DNA of 64,000 nt, from the NCBI RefSeq assembly GCF_000344685.1, contig NW_006920410.1, positions 2,366,693 to 2,430,692 on the forward strand, read 5' to 3'. How positions within the stretch are numbered: the first letter of the stretch is position 1; every line of letters begins with the position of its first letter. The notes under the pieces are model-generated. The model was not told the origin of the DNA and made no database searches. It was given only the letters and a program-made list of their open reading frames with translations. Below, piece after piece: positions 22,213 to 33,317 of this stretch. Origin of the DNA: Gloeophyllum trabeum ATCC 11539 (taxonomy: Eukaryota; Basidiomycota; Agaricomycetes; Gloeophyllales; Gloeophyllaceae). Both the position numbers and the translations under genes were made by a program.

Positions 22213-23197
22213 CTAAGAGTCCCAGACCCAGGTCATGCCGGACAGACGACCGACAGCCTCGTCGGCGAGCTGGGTGAAGGCCGACGGCGAGAAGTCGAGG
22301 TCGGTAAGGGCGCAGCCAGTGCAGCGGTCGGTGATGGCGACGGTGACTGACTTGCCTTGGTCTAATGAAATGCTCAGTCTATTGGCCGAGCGCGGCAGGT
22401 ATTTTCACTTACAGGTGGCGGTAACCTTCTTACCACAGATGGGGTTGCTGTTCGGGTTCACGCCGTTGTAGCCGCTACGGGAGCGACTTGTGAGTAAGGC
22501 CTCAGACTATGGATCAGATAGCACATACGGGAATGCATCGAATAACAAGTGAGATACGGCGGCGATGTAGTCGGTATCAGTGTTGGTGATACCGCAGGCG
22601 CCGAGACCTGTCTCGTAGAAGGTACCTATGCACAAGCAGAAGGTGAGGAGCCCGTTTGCTGATTTGCGAAGGTCATTACGAACCTTGGCCGGTCTGCGTG
22701 CCTATGAGGAAGCTGGGGGAGTTCGACGAATCCCCGCTCGAGGAGGCACTCGTAGTTGCTGGAGCCTGCGACGACGATGTAGGGGCTGGAGCCGCAGACG
22801 TTTGCGGAGCTGCAGACGTGGGGGCGGGAGCCTCGGACGACGACGTAGCCTCGGGGGTAGCGGAGGTAGCGGGGGCCGCGATGGACGAAGACGCGAGGGA
22901 TGGCGAGGGGGCTACGTTGACGATAGAAGCGGGGGCGGAAGAGGAAACGGGTGTCGAGGAGGCCGCGGAGGAACTGGCGGGAGCCTTGCAGCGACCGTTT
23001 GCCCTCTTCCTGAGACGGCGGGGGGTCGCAGTCACGGCCGGTGGCGCGGAGACCGCCTCAGCTACTGTGACGGGAACAGCGGCGCGAGCAGCGAGGTGGT
23101 GGTGCTCGAAGGCGTTGCGGGCAACGCGCGGGGTGGCGAGGGCGGAGACGTAGAGAGCCAGGGAAAGAAGGAACAAGGACTTGGCGAGGACAGACAT
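22213..23197 (-). CDS. Secreted RlpA/barwin-like double-psi beta-barrel protein
   Basis: ATG at 23197: MSVLAKSLFLLSLALYVSAL is a signal peptide. A mid-region of about 110 residues is a low-complexity Ala/Ser/Thr/Pro linker (for example TSSSEAPAPTSAAPQTSAAP), likely O-glycosylated. The C-terminal domain, spread over four exons, reads GTFYETGLGACGITNTDTDY, SHLLFDAFP, GYNGVNPNSNPICGKKVTAT, then YQGKSVTVAITDRCTGC and LTDLDFSPSAF, ending MTWVWDS and TAG. GACG, ICGKK, DRC-GC and the DLD-S-SAF signature mark the DPBB fold of the expansin/barwin/RlpA type. Such proteins act on or bind the cell wall or are weakly active; the catalytic state is not clear. A TATA-like TTTTATAAG (minus) at 23271-23279 lies about 80 nt upstream. 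Confidence 0.88.
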
Positions 23198-23834
23198 GGC
23201 GTCAACAAATTAGCCTGTTTGGCGAGTCGTAAATGAGAGTGGGGTGGAGGGAATGACTGATACACAAGTCCTTATAAAACGGGGGACTGCCTGCGAACGA
23301 GCAGAGGAATGTCAGAACAAACGAGGAAAAGGGCAGACGGGGCGGGGGTGCGCACCTGGCCTCTCGGACGAGTCGATCGTTGCAGTACGCAGTAAACCGC
23401 GAGGCCTCTAATAAGCGCTCTGTTTGCCGTTGTTTGGAATATGTTCTCAACAGCGATCTGAAAATAACAAGCTGCTCAACGACCTTGAACGGATGTCTCG
23501 CTCGGAGTAAATATAGCATTGTATTCGTTCTCTGGGCTGCTCCCAGTTCCGAATCTTTCTGCCGGAAAGATGCCTGATCAGTCCAAATTTGCAGCCACGT
23601 CTCATTCGAGACCGCTCCGGCGCACTCAAGCCCGGCCTCCCCTGGACTGCGCTGCTGCCATGCTGCGGAGGCCCGCTTGATTCCAAGACACACGTCGCTC
23701 AGTAGCCACTGTATAGCAGGCAACGGTCATATGTTACATACGCGGCGTACGCTGAAGACGGCGTCCGTCGCCACGGATGAGAGACTTGGGCACAGCCAAG
23801 GCTATTCTCATCCTCATCCACGGACCCATCATCC
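23198..23834. other. Upstream region of the DPBB gene and 3' flank of eIF3h
   Basis: About 0.64 kb. Holds the TATA box of the DPBB gene (23271-23279). No convincing gene on either strand. Confidence 0.5.
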
Positions 23835-25229
23835 TCAGATATCGGAGTTGGCCTTCGCCGCATACATCTTCACCAGCCCCGCACTCGTGATTCCCGCCAG
23901 ACTCTTCCCATACGCATCAACCTGACCCAGCAGCAACATACTCTCCAGCCTGCTCGGCTCTGGCGGGATTTTGAAGAGTCTGCTCACGTCTTCTTCGGGG
24001 AGGGGCGCGAGACCCTGCGCCACCCGCGAAGCGTTCTCTTCCTTCCGTTTCGCAACGTAAGCATCTGCCCGCGACTTCTCACGGGCGATCTGCCGCTGCA
24101 GGTACGCGAGATTCCCTTCCTCCGTCCTGTAGCTATCCAGTGCGTCGTTCACCTGCTCGAGGTTCCTGACCACGCCTATCGCGCCTAAGTTTAGATTGGA
24201 GAATGAGGGCGGCAACGAGGATGTCGAGGCCTCGGCGGGAGAGGCATCAGGGAGGGGTGACGGGGTCGGCGTGGTAAGGGTGTTCAGGAATGAGCTTAGC
24301 AGAGCGTTGGTACGGATTTCGACCGGGATCTCTTCCAGGATGGTAGAGAATGTTAATTGATGGTCGATTAAACTTGTGGCAAATGTAAATATAGAAAGCC
24401 AGTGAAGGTTAATGTAGCACTCACCTCGGCGTGCTAAAGTTACTTTTCTTGAACGCGTCCAAAAATGACTTTGTTAACCGGAAGGCACGGAATGCAGCGT
24501 TGCCACGCGCAGTCTGGGTGATGTCTGCTGAGAGTAAGCACGTAGAAGCGCTGGCTGTCCTATAAATAACACTGACCATGAACGACAACAATGCCTCCAT
24601 GTCTAAGCTTGTCTTGATGAATTGCCTGCGTGTCTATTAAGGCTTGACTGAAGAACGCGCCCATCGTCGACGCTTGGTAGAACCCGACGACACTGTCATC
24701 TGACTGCACCTCCTTCAAAGATCGTAACATCTGTGCTTGATACCGCGCTGACCAGGAGTTACAGCCGCATTAGCACTGTCCCGAGCTTGGACATATGGTC
24801 ACATACCGACAGATTTCGTGGACTTGTCGTCGTCGTCCCCTCCGCCGTGCAACGGTAGAGGAAATGAATTCGACACTTCCAGCGTCCCATCGAGGTCGAG
24901 GCCCAATAATAACCCATGGGCAGTCGCAGACGGCGCCTCGCGGCTATGCTTGATGATTTTTGTGATGACCTAAGAAAGCTTCAGCACGCCATTCATCTTG
25001 GACAGGACATGGTACGGGGAGGGCAGGGGCCGCGTGAAAGAGGCATGGAAAGCATGCTCACTATTCCATCCAGCTGCACGGTGGTCACAGGGATCTCGGC
25101 CTCGATGTCGATGACTTTGGCCATGGAGGCCGGGATGGCTTCATATGTGGGCGCCGCGGGTGCTGGGGCAGCTTGGGGTGCAGGGAGGGAGGCGGCGAGG
25201 GCCGCGGCCATGGATGGTGCTGCCGCCAT
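23835..25229 (-). CDS. eIF3 subunit h (MPN-domain protein)
   Basis: Non-catalytic MPN subunit of translation initiation factor eIF3. Exon 1 (25062-25229) encodes an Ala/Pro-rich start then IDIEAEIPVTTVQLDGI. Exon 2 (24807-24969) begins VITKIIKHSREAPSATAHGL and GLDLDGTLEVSNSFPLP. Exon 3 gives YQAQMLRSLKEVQSDDSVVG FYQAS, the core of the MPN fold. Exon 4 has AFRLTKSFLDAFKKSNF, and exon 5 SLIDHQLTFSTILEEIPVEI, LEQVNDALDSYRTEEGN, and FKIPPEPSRLESMLLLGQVD to TGA at 23835. The JAMM zinc motif is absent, as expected for eIF3h. The first intron has GTGAGC/TTAG borders. Absent from budding yeast but usual in filamentous fungi. Confidence 0.93.
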
Positions 25230-25686
25230 TTTGGTATGAAGAGAGCGAGGCCGAAGGGGATTTGGAGGGCGCTGTGGGCTTCTGTCTGAAGGTCTAGCGC
25301 AGGACTGGATGTGAGCAGTCTAATGCCTTGCAATGAAGCCTTCGGATGCCTTCAGCGGTGGTAGTGGAGGAAAATGAAGTCCAGTATAGGCGACCAAACA
25401 ACATACAACAACGCGCCTTACTTCGAATCTTATCAGAAGTTATCAAGTCTACCTTCGAATCTCCCCAGTACTGTACTCTGTCCGCGCCTAGGCTGAAGTT
25501 ATGATTATAACACTGCTGTGTACCACACGTTGGTATTCAAGCTGCTTGTATATGGCTCTTATGCAACGTACATTAAAACCCTCGAAGTCCGAAATTGATC
25601 TCCGCCGTTCGCGCAGGATGAAACTCTAGCGTTCGTGCTCTCCGCGGTTTTGCCACGTCCAGTATTTTTGGGAGCGGCCTACAGTA
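25230..25686. other. Upstream region of eIF3h
   Basis: About 0.46 kb, AT-richer than its flanks toward the right. It ends at the TA dinucleotide flanking the mobile element. No gene seen. Confidence 0.5.
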
Positions 25687-25822
25687 CAGTCCCGGACAAG
25701 CAAAGGCAACAAATTGATTTCTGATCGAACGAGATTTTTTGGCGGGAAACCGACTTCAGATTCGGACTCAGGGAGGCTGGAAACATCCAAAAATGAGGTC
25801 CCCTTATTTTTCCCACGACGTT

Positions 25823-25850
25823 TTGATACGGCCAAAATTTTGGGCCATTT
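25823..25850 (+). repeat. Internal direct repeat with palindromic core, copy 1
   Basis: TTTGATACGGCCAAAATTTT followed by GGGCCAT. The core GGCCAAAATTTTGG(G)CC is palindromic but for one extra G. The same motif recurs at about 26152-26179 in the same orientation. Confidence 0.6.
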
Positions 25851-26151
25851 CAACGACATTCTACACAGTCACCGGACCTCCCAGGTCATGCCCTGAGCCT
25901 TTGGGGACCTGTAACCCTTGCATGGAGCTGCATCTAGGCTTTCGAATACTTCAGACCTTCTTCTGAGGCCGCCCACTGGCAAGGAAGTTCAAATTTATTG
26001 CACATGTTACCTTGACTGCCATATTTGGCCTGCACTTAGGAGAGCTATTATGGCATATCAGCTGGTCCAATTATTAGATTTAAGCCAGAATCGTGCTCAG
26101 CTCATTGAAAGGAGTCGATTGGCATATTTTCCGCATTTTTCCCGATTTGTT

Positions 26152-26179
26152 TTGTATACGGCCAAAATTTTGGCCCATC
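26152..26179 (+). repeat. Internal direct repeat with palindromic core, copy 2
   Basis: TTGTATACGGCCAAAATTTT followed by GGCCCAT. Here the core GGCCAAAATTTTGGCC is a perfect 16-bp palindrome. It lies 330 bp from copy 1 inside the same element. Confidence 0.6.
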
Positions 26180-26346
26180 CCGACCCATTATTGAAGGCTA
26201 CAGGGTGTTTATCGGAAATCGGCTCGTGCCAATCTCTTCTTTAGAGTCTAAATCACTCGTTTCTGCAATAAAATTGGGGTTCCCACGGCTGCTGGACCTC
26301 AGGAAATCCGGTCACCGAATTTGTTGTCTTTGGTTGTCCGGGACTG

Positions 26347-27484
26347 TAGTTCTGCGCGAATTGCGTAAGATAACGCGACCGCCGTGCCTCTGGGACACCT
26401 CGTTTCCCGAGACCTACGCAGGTTACATACTCCCAGACTTGTCAAAGGCCTTCGAACCATGGTCAATGTTTCATTGACAGGAACAGGTTCATCTGTATAT
26501 TTGTAGCAGCTCCGGGGAGAGTTTTACCGAGTCCTTTCCTTGCGGCCACATAAAAACTCTAACAAGAGGCAATTAGGTCGAGAATGACGCGATTGCATTG
26601 GTGAAGTATCGGGAGTATGGACCGAATTCTCACTCGTTTCATTCCGCCAGGGACATGTGCCCTGAGTCGGACACCTGCACGTTCAGTTGCGGGTTCAGAG
26701 CGGGACGTAAAGCGCAAATGACTTCAGAATCAGCGTGGCTTATTATTGGACGACGGCATCACCTGTTGCTGCTCTATGCCTGTGTTCGTTTCGTCTTTCC
26801 CTTCTGAGACGCTGGACTGGATTTTGTTCAGGCACTTATCTCAGAGATCCATACGGATGCCGGTATGTCATCTGATAGTACTTTTGGACATACGCAGAAG
26901 TGACATGTGGGGCCCTGAGTCAATCACTCCATACGATAGCCCTTGTAATAGGGTGCCACCTGTAGCGCCTCGATGCAACTCAAGTAGAGTTACAGTAGGT
27001 TACAGTACATCCGTTTTGCAAGGAACGTTCAGTACTAGAAAGGACACGAAGTTTCATGGACATACAGTGTTCTTGGTCAGATGCAGTGGAGGGAGAATGC
27101 GGAGAGAGATGGGTCTGTGTATACGCAGTGCTTGGTAATATGGTATGGTGGCGTGGCAAGTGTCGGCGAACAGTAGTGGGACCTGCGGGGATCAGAGTTT
27201 CGATTTCCAGTGCCGGCCATACAATCCAATCGTGCAAGGAGGCACAGTCCTGTTCTTGCGCTGACAGTTGGAGGATCTTGGGAGGATCCAAGCCTGGGTC
27301 AAATAAATGTGGCACTGACCCACTTATCAGATAAGATAAATGGGACGATCATGTCCCTGAGCCAAATATAACATCCGGAGGACGCCGGATTTGTCAATGA
27401 CGATGCTGTGGCTTCGACTTCAGAATCTCTACTCTCTTCCTTCCTTACCACCACCATCTCTGGCCCGCCATGCACACTCCGACG
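26347..27484. other. Intergenic region upstream of the CDF transporter
   Basis: About 1.1 kb. Short frames only (longest about 130 codons at 26746-27138, no family resemblance). A short direct repeat of GTTACAGTA occurs at about 26989-27007. The end nearest the transporter holds the GATA motif listed separately. Confidence 0.5.
27325..27340. promoter_or_regulatory. Palindromic GATA motif upstream of the zinc transporter
   Basis: TTATCAGATAAGATAAA: ATCAGATAA (27326-27334) is the same extended iron-GATA sequence as in the hapX promoter, here inside a palindrome (CTTATCAGATAAG) and followed by another GATAA. It is about 150 nt upstream of the CDF ATG. Binding and role are inference. Confidence 0.5.
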
Positions 27485-29266
27485 ATGAGTCGCTCGGCTC
27501 GTATCATCTTGCTCCTTGTTATCGATGTGCTGTTCTTCTTTGTCGAAATCATCGTTGGTCAGCTTGCTTCGGCCGACGTGCGCGGGCACGGCACTGATCA
27601 CTTTCACGCGTTCCTGTAGGTTATGCCGTGGGCTCACTGGCCCTTGTCGCGGACAGTTTTCATATGTTGAAGTGAGTGGCGATGATCTGGATGCTGGGAT
27701 AGCAATATTGAGCAGTTCACAGTGATGTGCTGAGTTTGGTGGTGGCTCTCTACGCGATCAAGGTATGTCTGGCCTGTCCTCAGCATTTACCCGCCTCATG
27801 ATGTCTCTGTAGTTCAGCGCCAAAGATCGTACGGCGCAATACTCGTATGGCTGGCACCGCGCAGAAATTCTTGCTGCACTTGTCAACGGCGTCTTCCTCC
27901 TTGCCCTGTGTTTCTCTATATTTTTGGAAGCCATCCAGCGCTTCTTCTCGGCGCCTGGTGAGTACACCCTCACCCCAGCATATGTTATGCCCCTGATCGC
28001 TACGCCCCGCGCTCCAGAGATAACGAATGCGCGGCTTGTTGTCATCGTCGGATCGTTCGGGCTAGCGTCCAACATCGTGGGCCTGTTCCTTTTCCACGGT
28101 ATGTATTCCGCTTCTGGTAAGGGTCCTACTCGCGGTATTCAAGTCCTACTTCCAGAACATGGCCACTCCCACGAGCATGGGCATGGGTCGGCGTCAGGGA
28201 CCCCGTCCGAGACACCCACTGCAAGTAATAGCAGGGAGCAGAGTCCTAACGCGGTCGCGAAGAGAAGGCAAAGAAAATTAACAGCAGAGGAACATGAACG
28301 GCGCGAGCGTTCTGCCTCATTTGATAACATGGTTCATCCTGCAGCGATCCGTGCTTCAATCAGCAACTTGGCAAGATCACCCTCACCCCCGCCGCGGCGG
28401 GGCAGGCGGAGTTCGCGCTCTGGTTCCCGGTCGACCCGTCCGCACCCAATCGAGGAGGGGGACGAGACTGTCAGAGAGTCCATCGACATTGACGAGAACA
28501 CTCCGCTCATATCAAGCATGAGTAACAAGGCGAACGTTGAGCCCTCGGAGTCGGGCCAGCTGACGCCCACTCAAGGGCCATCGGGTCATGGACATTCTCA
28601 CGCAGGTTCGATGAATATGCGGGCCCTGGTACTGCATGTACTCGGTGATGCTCTGGGCAATGTCGGAGTTATAGCCACGGGCCTGATCATCTGGCTCACG
28701 AGCTGGAGCTTCAAGTACTACTTCGATCCTATCATCAGTCTTGTTATCACTGTCATCATCTTCCACTCTGCCATGCCGCTCGGTACGTATTGCATTCGTA
28801 TTTATTGTGGTGATTCTGGCTAATCTCATTAATGCCACCCAGTTCTCAGTACATCGTCCATCCTCTTGCAAGGAGTCCCGCCTACGGTGTCTTTGGACAA
28901 CGTTCACGACGCGATTCTTGCAGTCCCAGGAGTACTTGCTGTTCACGAACTGCACGTGTGGCAGTTGTCGGAATCTCGAGTCGTAGGTTCCGTCCACGTC
29001 GTCGCCGACAGGGATGAGGACTTTATGGAAGTTGCTGCCAACATCCATGAAGTTTTGCATCGTCATGGCATACACTCGGCTACCATTCAGCCTGAATACC
29101 GCAAGAATCCGGATGATTTGAGAAAGCCCTGTTTGATCCCGTGCCCGCCGGGTCAGGCATGTTCGACGGAAGAAAACGCCTGTTGCCGTAAGTGATCCAC
29201 TATGTGCCAGGACGGCCTGCTCGATTAACGATATTTGTTTAGCCCCACCGCCTGCAGAAGTGTAAT
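27485..29266 (+). CDS. CDF family zinc transporter (Zrc1/ZnT type)
   Basis: Moves Zn2+ out of the cytosol into vacuole or ER in exchange for protons. Exons 27485-27557, 27620-27671, 27723-27762, 27813-27957, then 28018 onward, with later introns at about 28099-28155, 28783-28842 and 29188-29243. It starts MSRSARIILLLVIDVLFFF; TM2 carries H39-x3-D43 (DSFHMLND) and TM5 HVLGD, the two zinc-site pairs, and His rather than Asp in TM2 fits zinc selectivity. A long His-rich cytosolic loop (HGHSHEHGHG, GHGHSHAG) lies between TM4 and TM5. The C-terminal domain has VPGVLAVHELHVWQLSESR; the tail is Cys-rich (CLIPCPPGQACS, NACC) and ends PPPPAEV. All family landmarks are present. Confidence 0.93.
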
Positions 29267-29369
29267 GATCCTCATGAATCGGATTAGCTAGTGTTGTCAC
29301 GTTCCTATGTATCCCTAATTTCCTGTCATCATGGCATGTGTCTCGGAATAACATTAGTAATATACCTAT

Positions 29370-32300
29370 TTATGTTTCTGCCATGAACATGGGGAAATTT
29401 GCTACGAATGATGAAGAGGACGACAAACGCTGGGAAATGACCCCGGCAGTGGGGCTGTTCTTTCTGCGCCGCAGCTCACTCGACAAGCGCTTGGCCATAC
29501 CAGCTGTGGATTGCCCGAGAACCGGCCGGTCATCCCCGCACACGGTGTGCAGAGCCCACTCTGTGTGGAGTGAAGCAGTGAGAGCATACGAGATAACGGA
29601 GACCATCAGTTCCATACTCATGGTCTGGTTCGCCGGGGACTGTTGATCTACGGACGTGATCAACGAAGGTAAGACAACGTGAAGGAATGTCGGCATCAGG
29701 GGCGGTCCGTTGGAAGCCCTGGGCGTGGTGAGGACGAAGGTCGCGATGCGCCTACAAGCTTCGATGGCGCCTTCGCAGGATGCCGCGAGAAGCTCGGACC
29801 AGAGCAGATGGAGGAATTTGACCGAGGGCAAGACGAGCAGACAGCGATCGACGTCCAGCGCGGGAGCTTTGCCGGAGCGCGCCATGGCTAGCGCTTCTCG
29901 TATGGCTTGTCGCGGCTGGTCTGTCCAAGGAACAATGTTACCCGTGCCCATATGCGCTTGGACTCCAGCTGAGTTAGTGGCAGACTCAGTAAGAAGCCCT
30001 CATATCACAATAAATGAGGCGCACATTGCTCCGCACTGAGCGCCTGGGCCACTGCTTGGTAAATAGTATCCACGTTGACAGCCGCGGTCTTAGCAACGTC
30101 CCGTACCAAAGGGATGACTAGGAGCCGCATAATACTGGGGCCACATAGACGCAGGACGGGACGCGGACATGACTGTGACGTAAGTAGGATCTGTAAGACT
30201 TCCAGATGCGCTCGTGCTTGTGAACTACGAAGATGTTAGTCAATGAATGTTCAGAAATTGCGTCACGGTAAGTACCCTATTCGCTGGATTTCCGTTATGA
30301 GAGCCTTTACTATGCCGACGAGAGTCCAGTGCAATAGCGGTCCGAGAAAGTAAGACACGCCATTGTTGAGGACATCCTTATCCATCTGATTCTGAATGTG
30401 AAATGCAATGGCATGTAAGAATAGTAACGGGGCCAGGCGCAGGAGTGTCTTCGGGCGTGTGGTTCTTCACCAAATGAGTGGGATAGAGACGACTGGCAAA
30501 GATAAGAATTACCTGAGGATAGTGTCCTCTATACCTTCGCTATTACTGTCGAAGAGCGCTTTAAACCAAGAGTAAAACGCGTTGGAATCTTCCCTGGCCA
30601 GTTGATCTATCTGCTGGATAGAAGGCGTAATAAGGAACTCGAGGCGAAGGGTACGCTCTCGCAGTTTGAATTCGCGACTGCTTATCTATTGGAAAGGATA
30701 AATTGGAGATCCGTGGACAGTCCGAATCTTACGCACTTGGAACTGAGCTATAGTGGACTGCAAGAAGAGGACTACGTCCCCGAGATGGCTCACAGCCGTC
30801 TGGGGGTCACCTGGGCGCGAGCAACAGTGAGAAGAAAAATACATATACAGTGAGTGGAGATACCCACCGACGCTCTCACAATCATACTCTTCTAGGAACA
30901 TTAATGCACGGGCCACCATATCGGACACCTTGCAGTGTAAAGAAACGAGGTCCATTGCAATAGGGTAGACGTATAACAGCTTGCAGAGATTGCTTAATCC
31001 TTCCGCTTCCAAAGATGAGGTCAAAGAGCAGAACCGCTAGTCATAGGTTCGTCATGTTGAGTGGGCCAGATAGAGAGGTAGGAACTCACGCGATGAACGG
31101 TATCGGCGAAAGGAGCATGACTAGAAGGATCCCCACAGACCTTCTCGACGAAAGCGCTGCTGTCATATTGACTGGGGTCCGTTGAGACTCTGTTGTCGAT
31201 ATAATGCTGAGAACAACGTCAGAGTAGCATTGATACTATATGAATCTACCCAACCTCGAGGTTCATGCCGAGCTCTTGAGCATCGGTCTGTACTTGAGGC
31301 GAGTTGTCGTTGGCAAGACCTTGGTCAAGGTTGTTAGCGAAGGATGAGTCTAGCAAGCCTTCTGTGACGAGTTGCCGTAAGAAATCGCGAGCAAATAAGC
31401 GGGACCTAGCACGTTGTGAGAGGTTCCACTGAAACCTTGTATGCTTGAAGGACGTACGACTGCATCCCCTCATTCATTGAATCAAGCGGGTCCATGTTGA
31501 AATTGACATTGTCGCAGTGAGCAAGAAGGTCGGCTCTTTGAAAAAGAGATGTCAACGCAAATTGCAATGCGATGCGCTGGAAATACAACGTCAGTCTACG
31601 GCAACGTAGTATACAATGAAATAATACCCAATCTGCTTCCTCCGTACTGTCATGGCGAACAGTCGACTGGAATTGCGCCAGTAGTCGGGGAAGCTACACA
31701 AAAGCATTGAGGGGAAACATCACATTATTGTGTGCACTGAACGTACTCTTGCGGTCACAAACGCTCTCCACAGCAATGCAGCCCGTTTCTCGGTGCCGGA
31801 AGAAGAGGCTTGTGCAAGACATGTCACCGCAGAGAGTAGCAACTGCGTGTAGAATACCTGAGGCGTCCAAGATGTGGAACGCAAGACGCGAAGCAAGATC
31901 GCAACGACATGGTCGCCATGACCGGAGCCGAACTCATCAGCCCTATAAGCTAGCTATTGAAACATGCTGATTAAGGTCGGGAGATAGACTTTTGCACGTA
32001 CAAAGTAATGGAACATCAGGCTACACGTCACGATGTCCGTGTCGGAATTTGGACCAAGGATGTCCTTCCCAAGAGCCATTTGTATGGCATGCATCATTTG
32101 AGCCTCCCTGGCGGCTTTGGCGTCGTCTCCCATGAGCAGGTGTAAGGACATGACGAAAGTCTCTAGCACTTGTCTGACGTCGGAACTGAGTCGAAGTGTC
32201 TGCAGCATTTCGTTTGCGTCCTGGTAGACCACCATCGCCTGAGCTGTCGAGACTTGGGACATGTCGGTGACACAGGATAGTAAAAGGATAACAAGTTCCG

Positions 32301-32896
32301 AAGCAGACGTCGTTAACTGGTGGTAGTGGGACATCGGCAGATTATGAGCGGTGCGGAGCAGAGCCAGGGCATCTTGGACAGTTCCCAGTACGGTGATGGA
32401 TGATTCCGAGTACGGGACTACGGAGCCTATCGGGGGCACACCAGAAGAGTAATGGGAATCCAGGGCGACTCTGCATAACATATCGAGAGTAGCAGGATTC
32501 TGTAGTTCTGATGACCGAGCTGCTTGTAAGAAGGTGGAGATGAAGGTGGAGACAGATATCAGATTCTCTTCAATGGCACGCTTCAGATATTCTTGCAGCA
32601 TAGGGTCCCCTGGATACGACTGCAGAAGTAAGAGGACGGAGTCTGACGTATTAGTGGTCAGCAAAAGATTCAATACTGATATTGGAAGAACGTACTACTA
32701 AGCGCCGCGCCTGTGTCGTCCGATGCATTGTTTGGCAGTTCTTTGGATATAAACAAGCGGCAGAGTTTCACCCACTCGAGCGGAAGATCAGAATGCACCA
32801 TCTATACAACTATGAAAGCTATCCGATTCAAGAACGTACCTTGGTGGCAGAGATACCGCTTTGGAACGAATTCCTGGTCAGGTCAATGAGGGACAT
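29370..32896 (-). CDS. MED5: Mediator subunit 5 (MED5/NUT1)
   Basis: Tail-module subunit of the Mediator complex linking activators to RNA polymerase II. ATG at 32896 opens a 57-nt exon (32840-32896) encoding MSLIDLTRNSFQSGISATK; the next reads WVKLCRLFISKELPNN, the family start. A long exon (about 31954-32673) reads MNLLLTTNTSDSVLLLL, DPMLQEYLKRAIEENLISVS and FVMSLHLLMGDDAKAAREA. The last exon holds LPSVKFLHLLWSELLAA and ends FPMFMAET at 29370. About ten introns of 50-70 nt interrupt it; I have not fixed every border. The protein is helical throughout, as expected. It lies 103 nt from the convergent CDF gene. The family is poorly conserved, so the call rests mainly on the N-terminus and overall architecture. 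Confidence 0.7.
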
Positions 32897-33317
32897 GAGA
32901 TCGAGAGTAAATCGCCGTTTGTGGTGTATGGGGAGTCTGCGTGATCTCTTCAGTGCCCTCTTGCAAGGTCCAGAGGGAGGCTGGCTGAAAAATGGGAATT
33001 TCACCACGTCCTCCACGGTGCGCGCCAGAAGGGACGCGCTGGTAAACGCGTCCAGGAAGACTACCACGTGAGTGGCACAGCCGTCGCTTGGCTGTCGGAC
33101 GTCGGTCGAACGGGTCAGTCAGGTTCTAACTGATTCTCGACGCTGGAGTCTACCCAATAGATGACTCTATCACAGGATGCAAGTAGCACTTAGATACAGC
33201 TGGAAACGGGTATCGAAACTATAGCTACAGGGAATGGATCCAATCATGTCGAGGTGATATTATTCTCAGTCTGCGTGTGAACTAAGTAGATGATGGTCCT
33301 AGGAGCCTATAGGCAGG
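32897..33317. other. Upstream region of MED5 and 3' flank of the golgin gene
   Basis: About 0.42 kb. No gene or TATA box recognised. Confidence 0.45.

Larger units (their letters stand above)
25687..26346. mobile_element. Non-autonomous Tc1/mariner-like element (MITE-type), 660 bp
   Basis: Terminal inverted repeats of 29 nt match at 27 positions: the left end starts CAGTCCCGGACAA (25687-25715) and the right end (26318-26346) is its reverse complement. Each end is flanked by TA (25685-25686 and 26347-26348), the target duplication of Tc1/mariner transposons; TIRs beginning CAGT are common there. The interior has only short frames (longest about 108 codons, 25918-26244) without a recognisable DDE transposase, so the copy would need an enzyme from elsewhere. 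It is AT-richer than its surroundings. TIRs and TA flanks are seen directly; the superfamily is inference from them. Confidence 0.75.

Noticed and set aside
22628..23236. Gly/Arg-rich plus-strand frames over the DPBB gene
   Set aside because: Shadow of the Ala/Ser/Pro linker on the minus strand, which has signal peptide, introns and DPBB domain.
25918..26244. 108-codon frame inside the mariner-like element as a transposase
   Set aside because: No DDE/D motif pattern or helix-turn-helix, and far shorter than Tc1/mariner transposases.
26989..27007. GTTACAGTA direct repeat as a CRISPR-like or satellite array
   Set aside because: Only two adjacent copies of 9-10 nt; no array.
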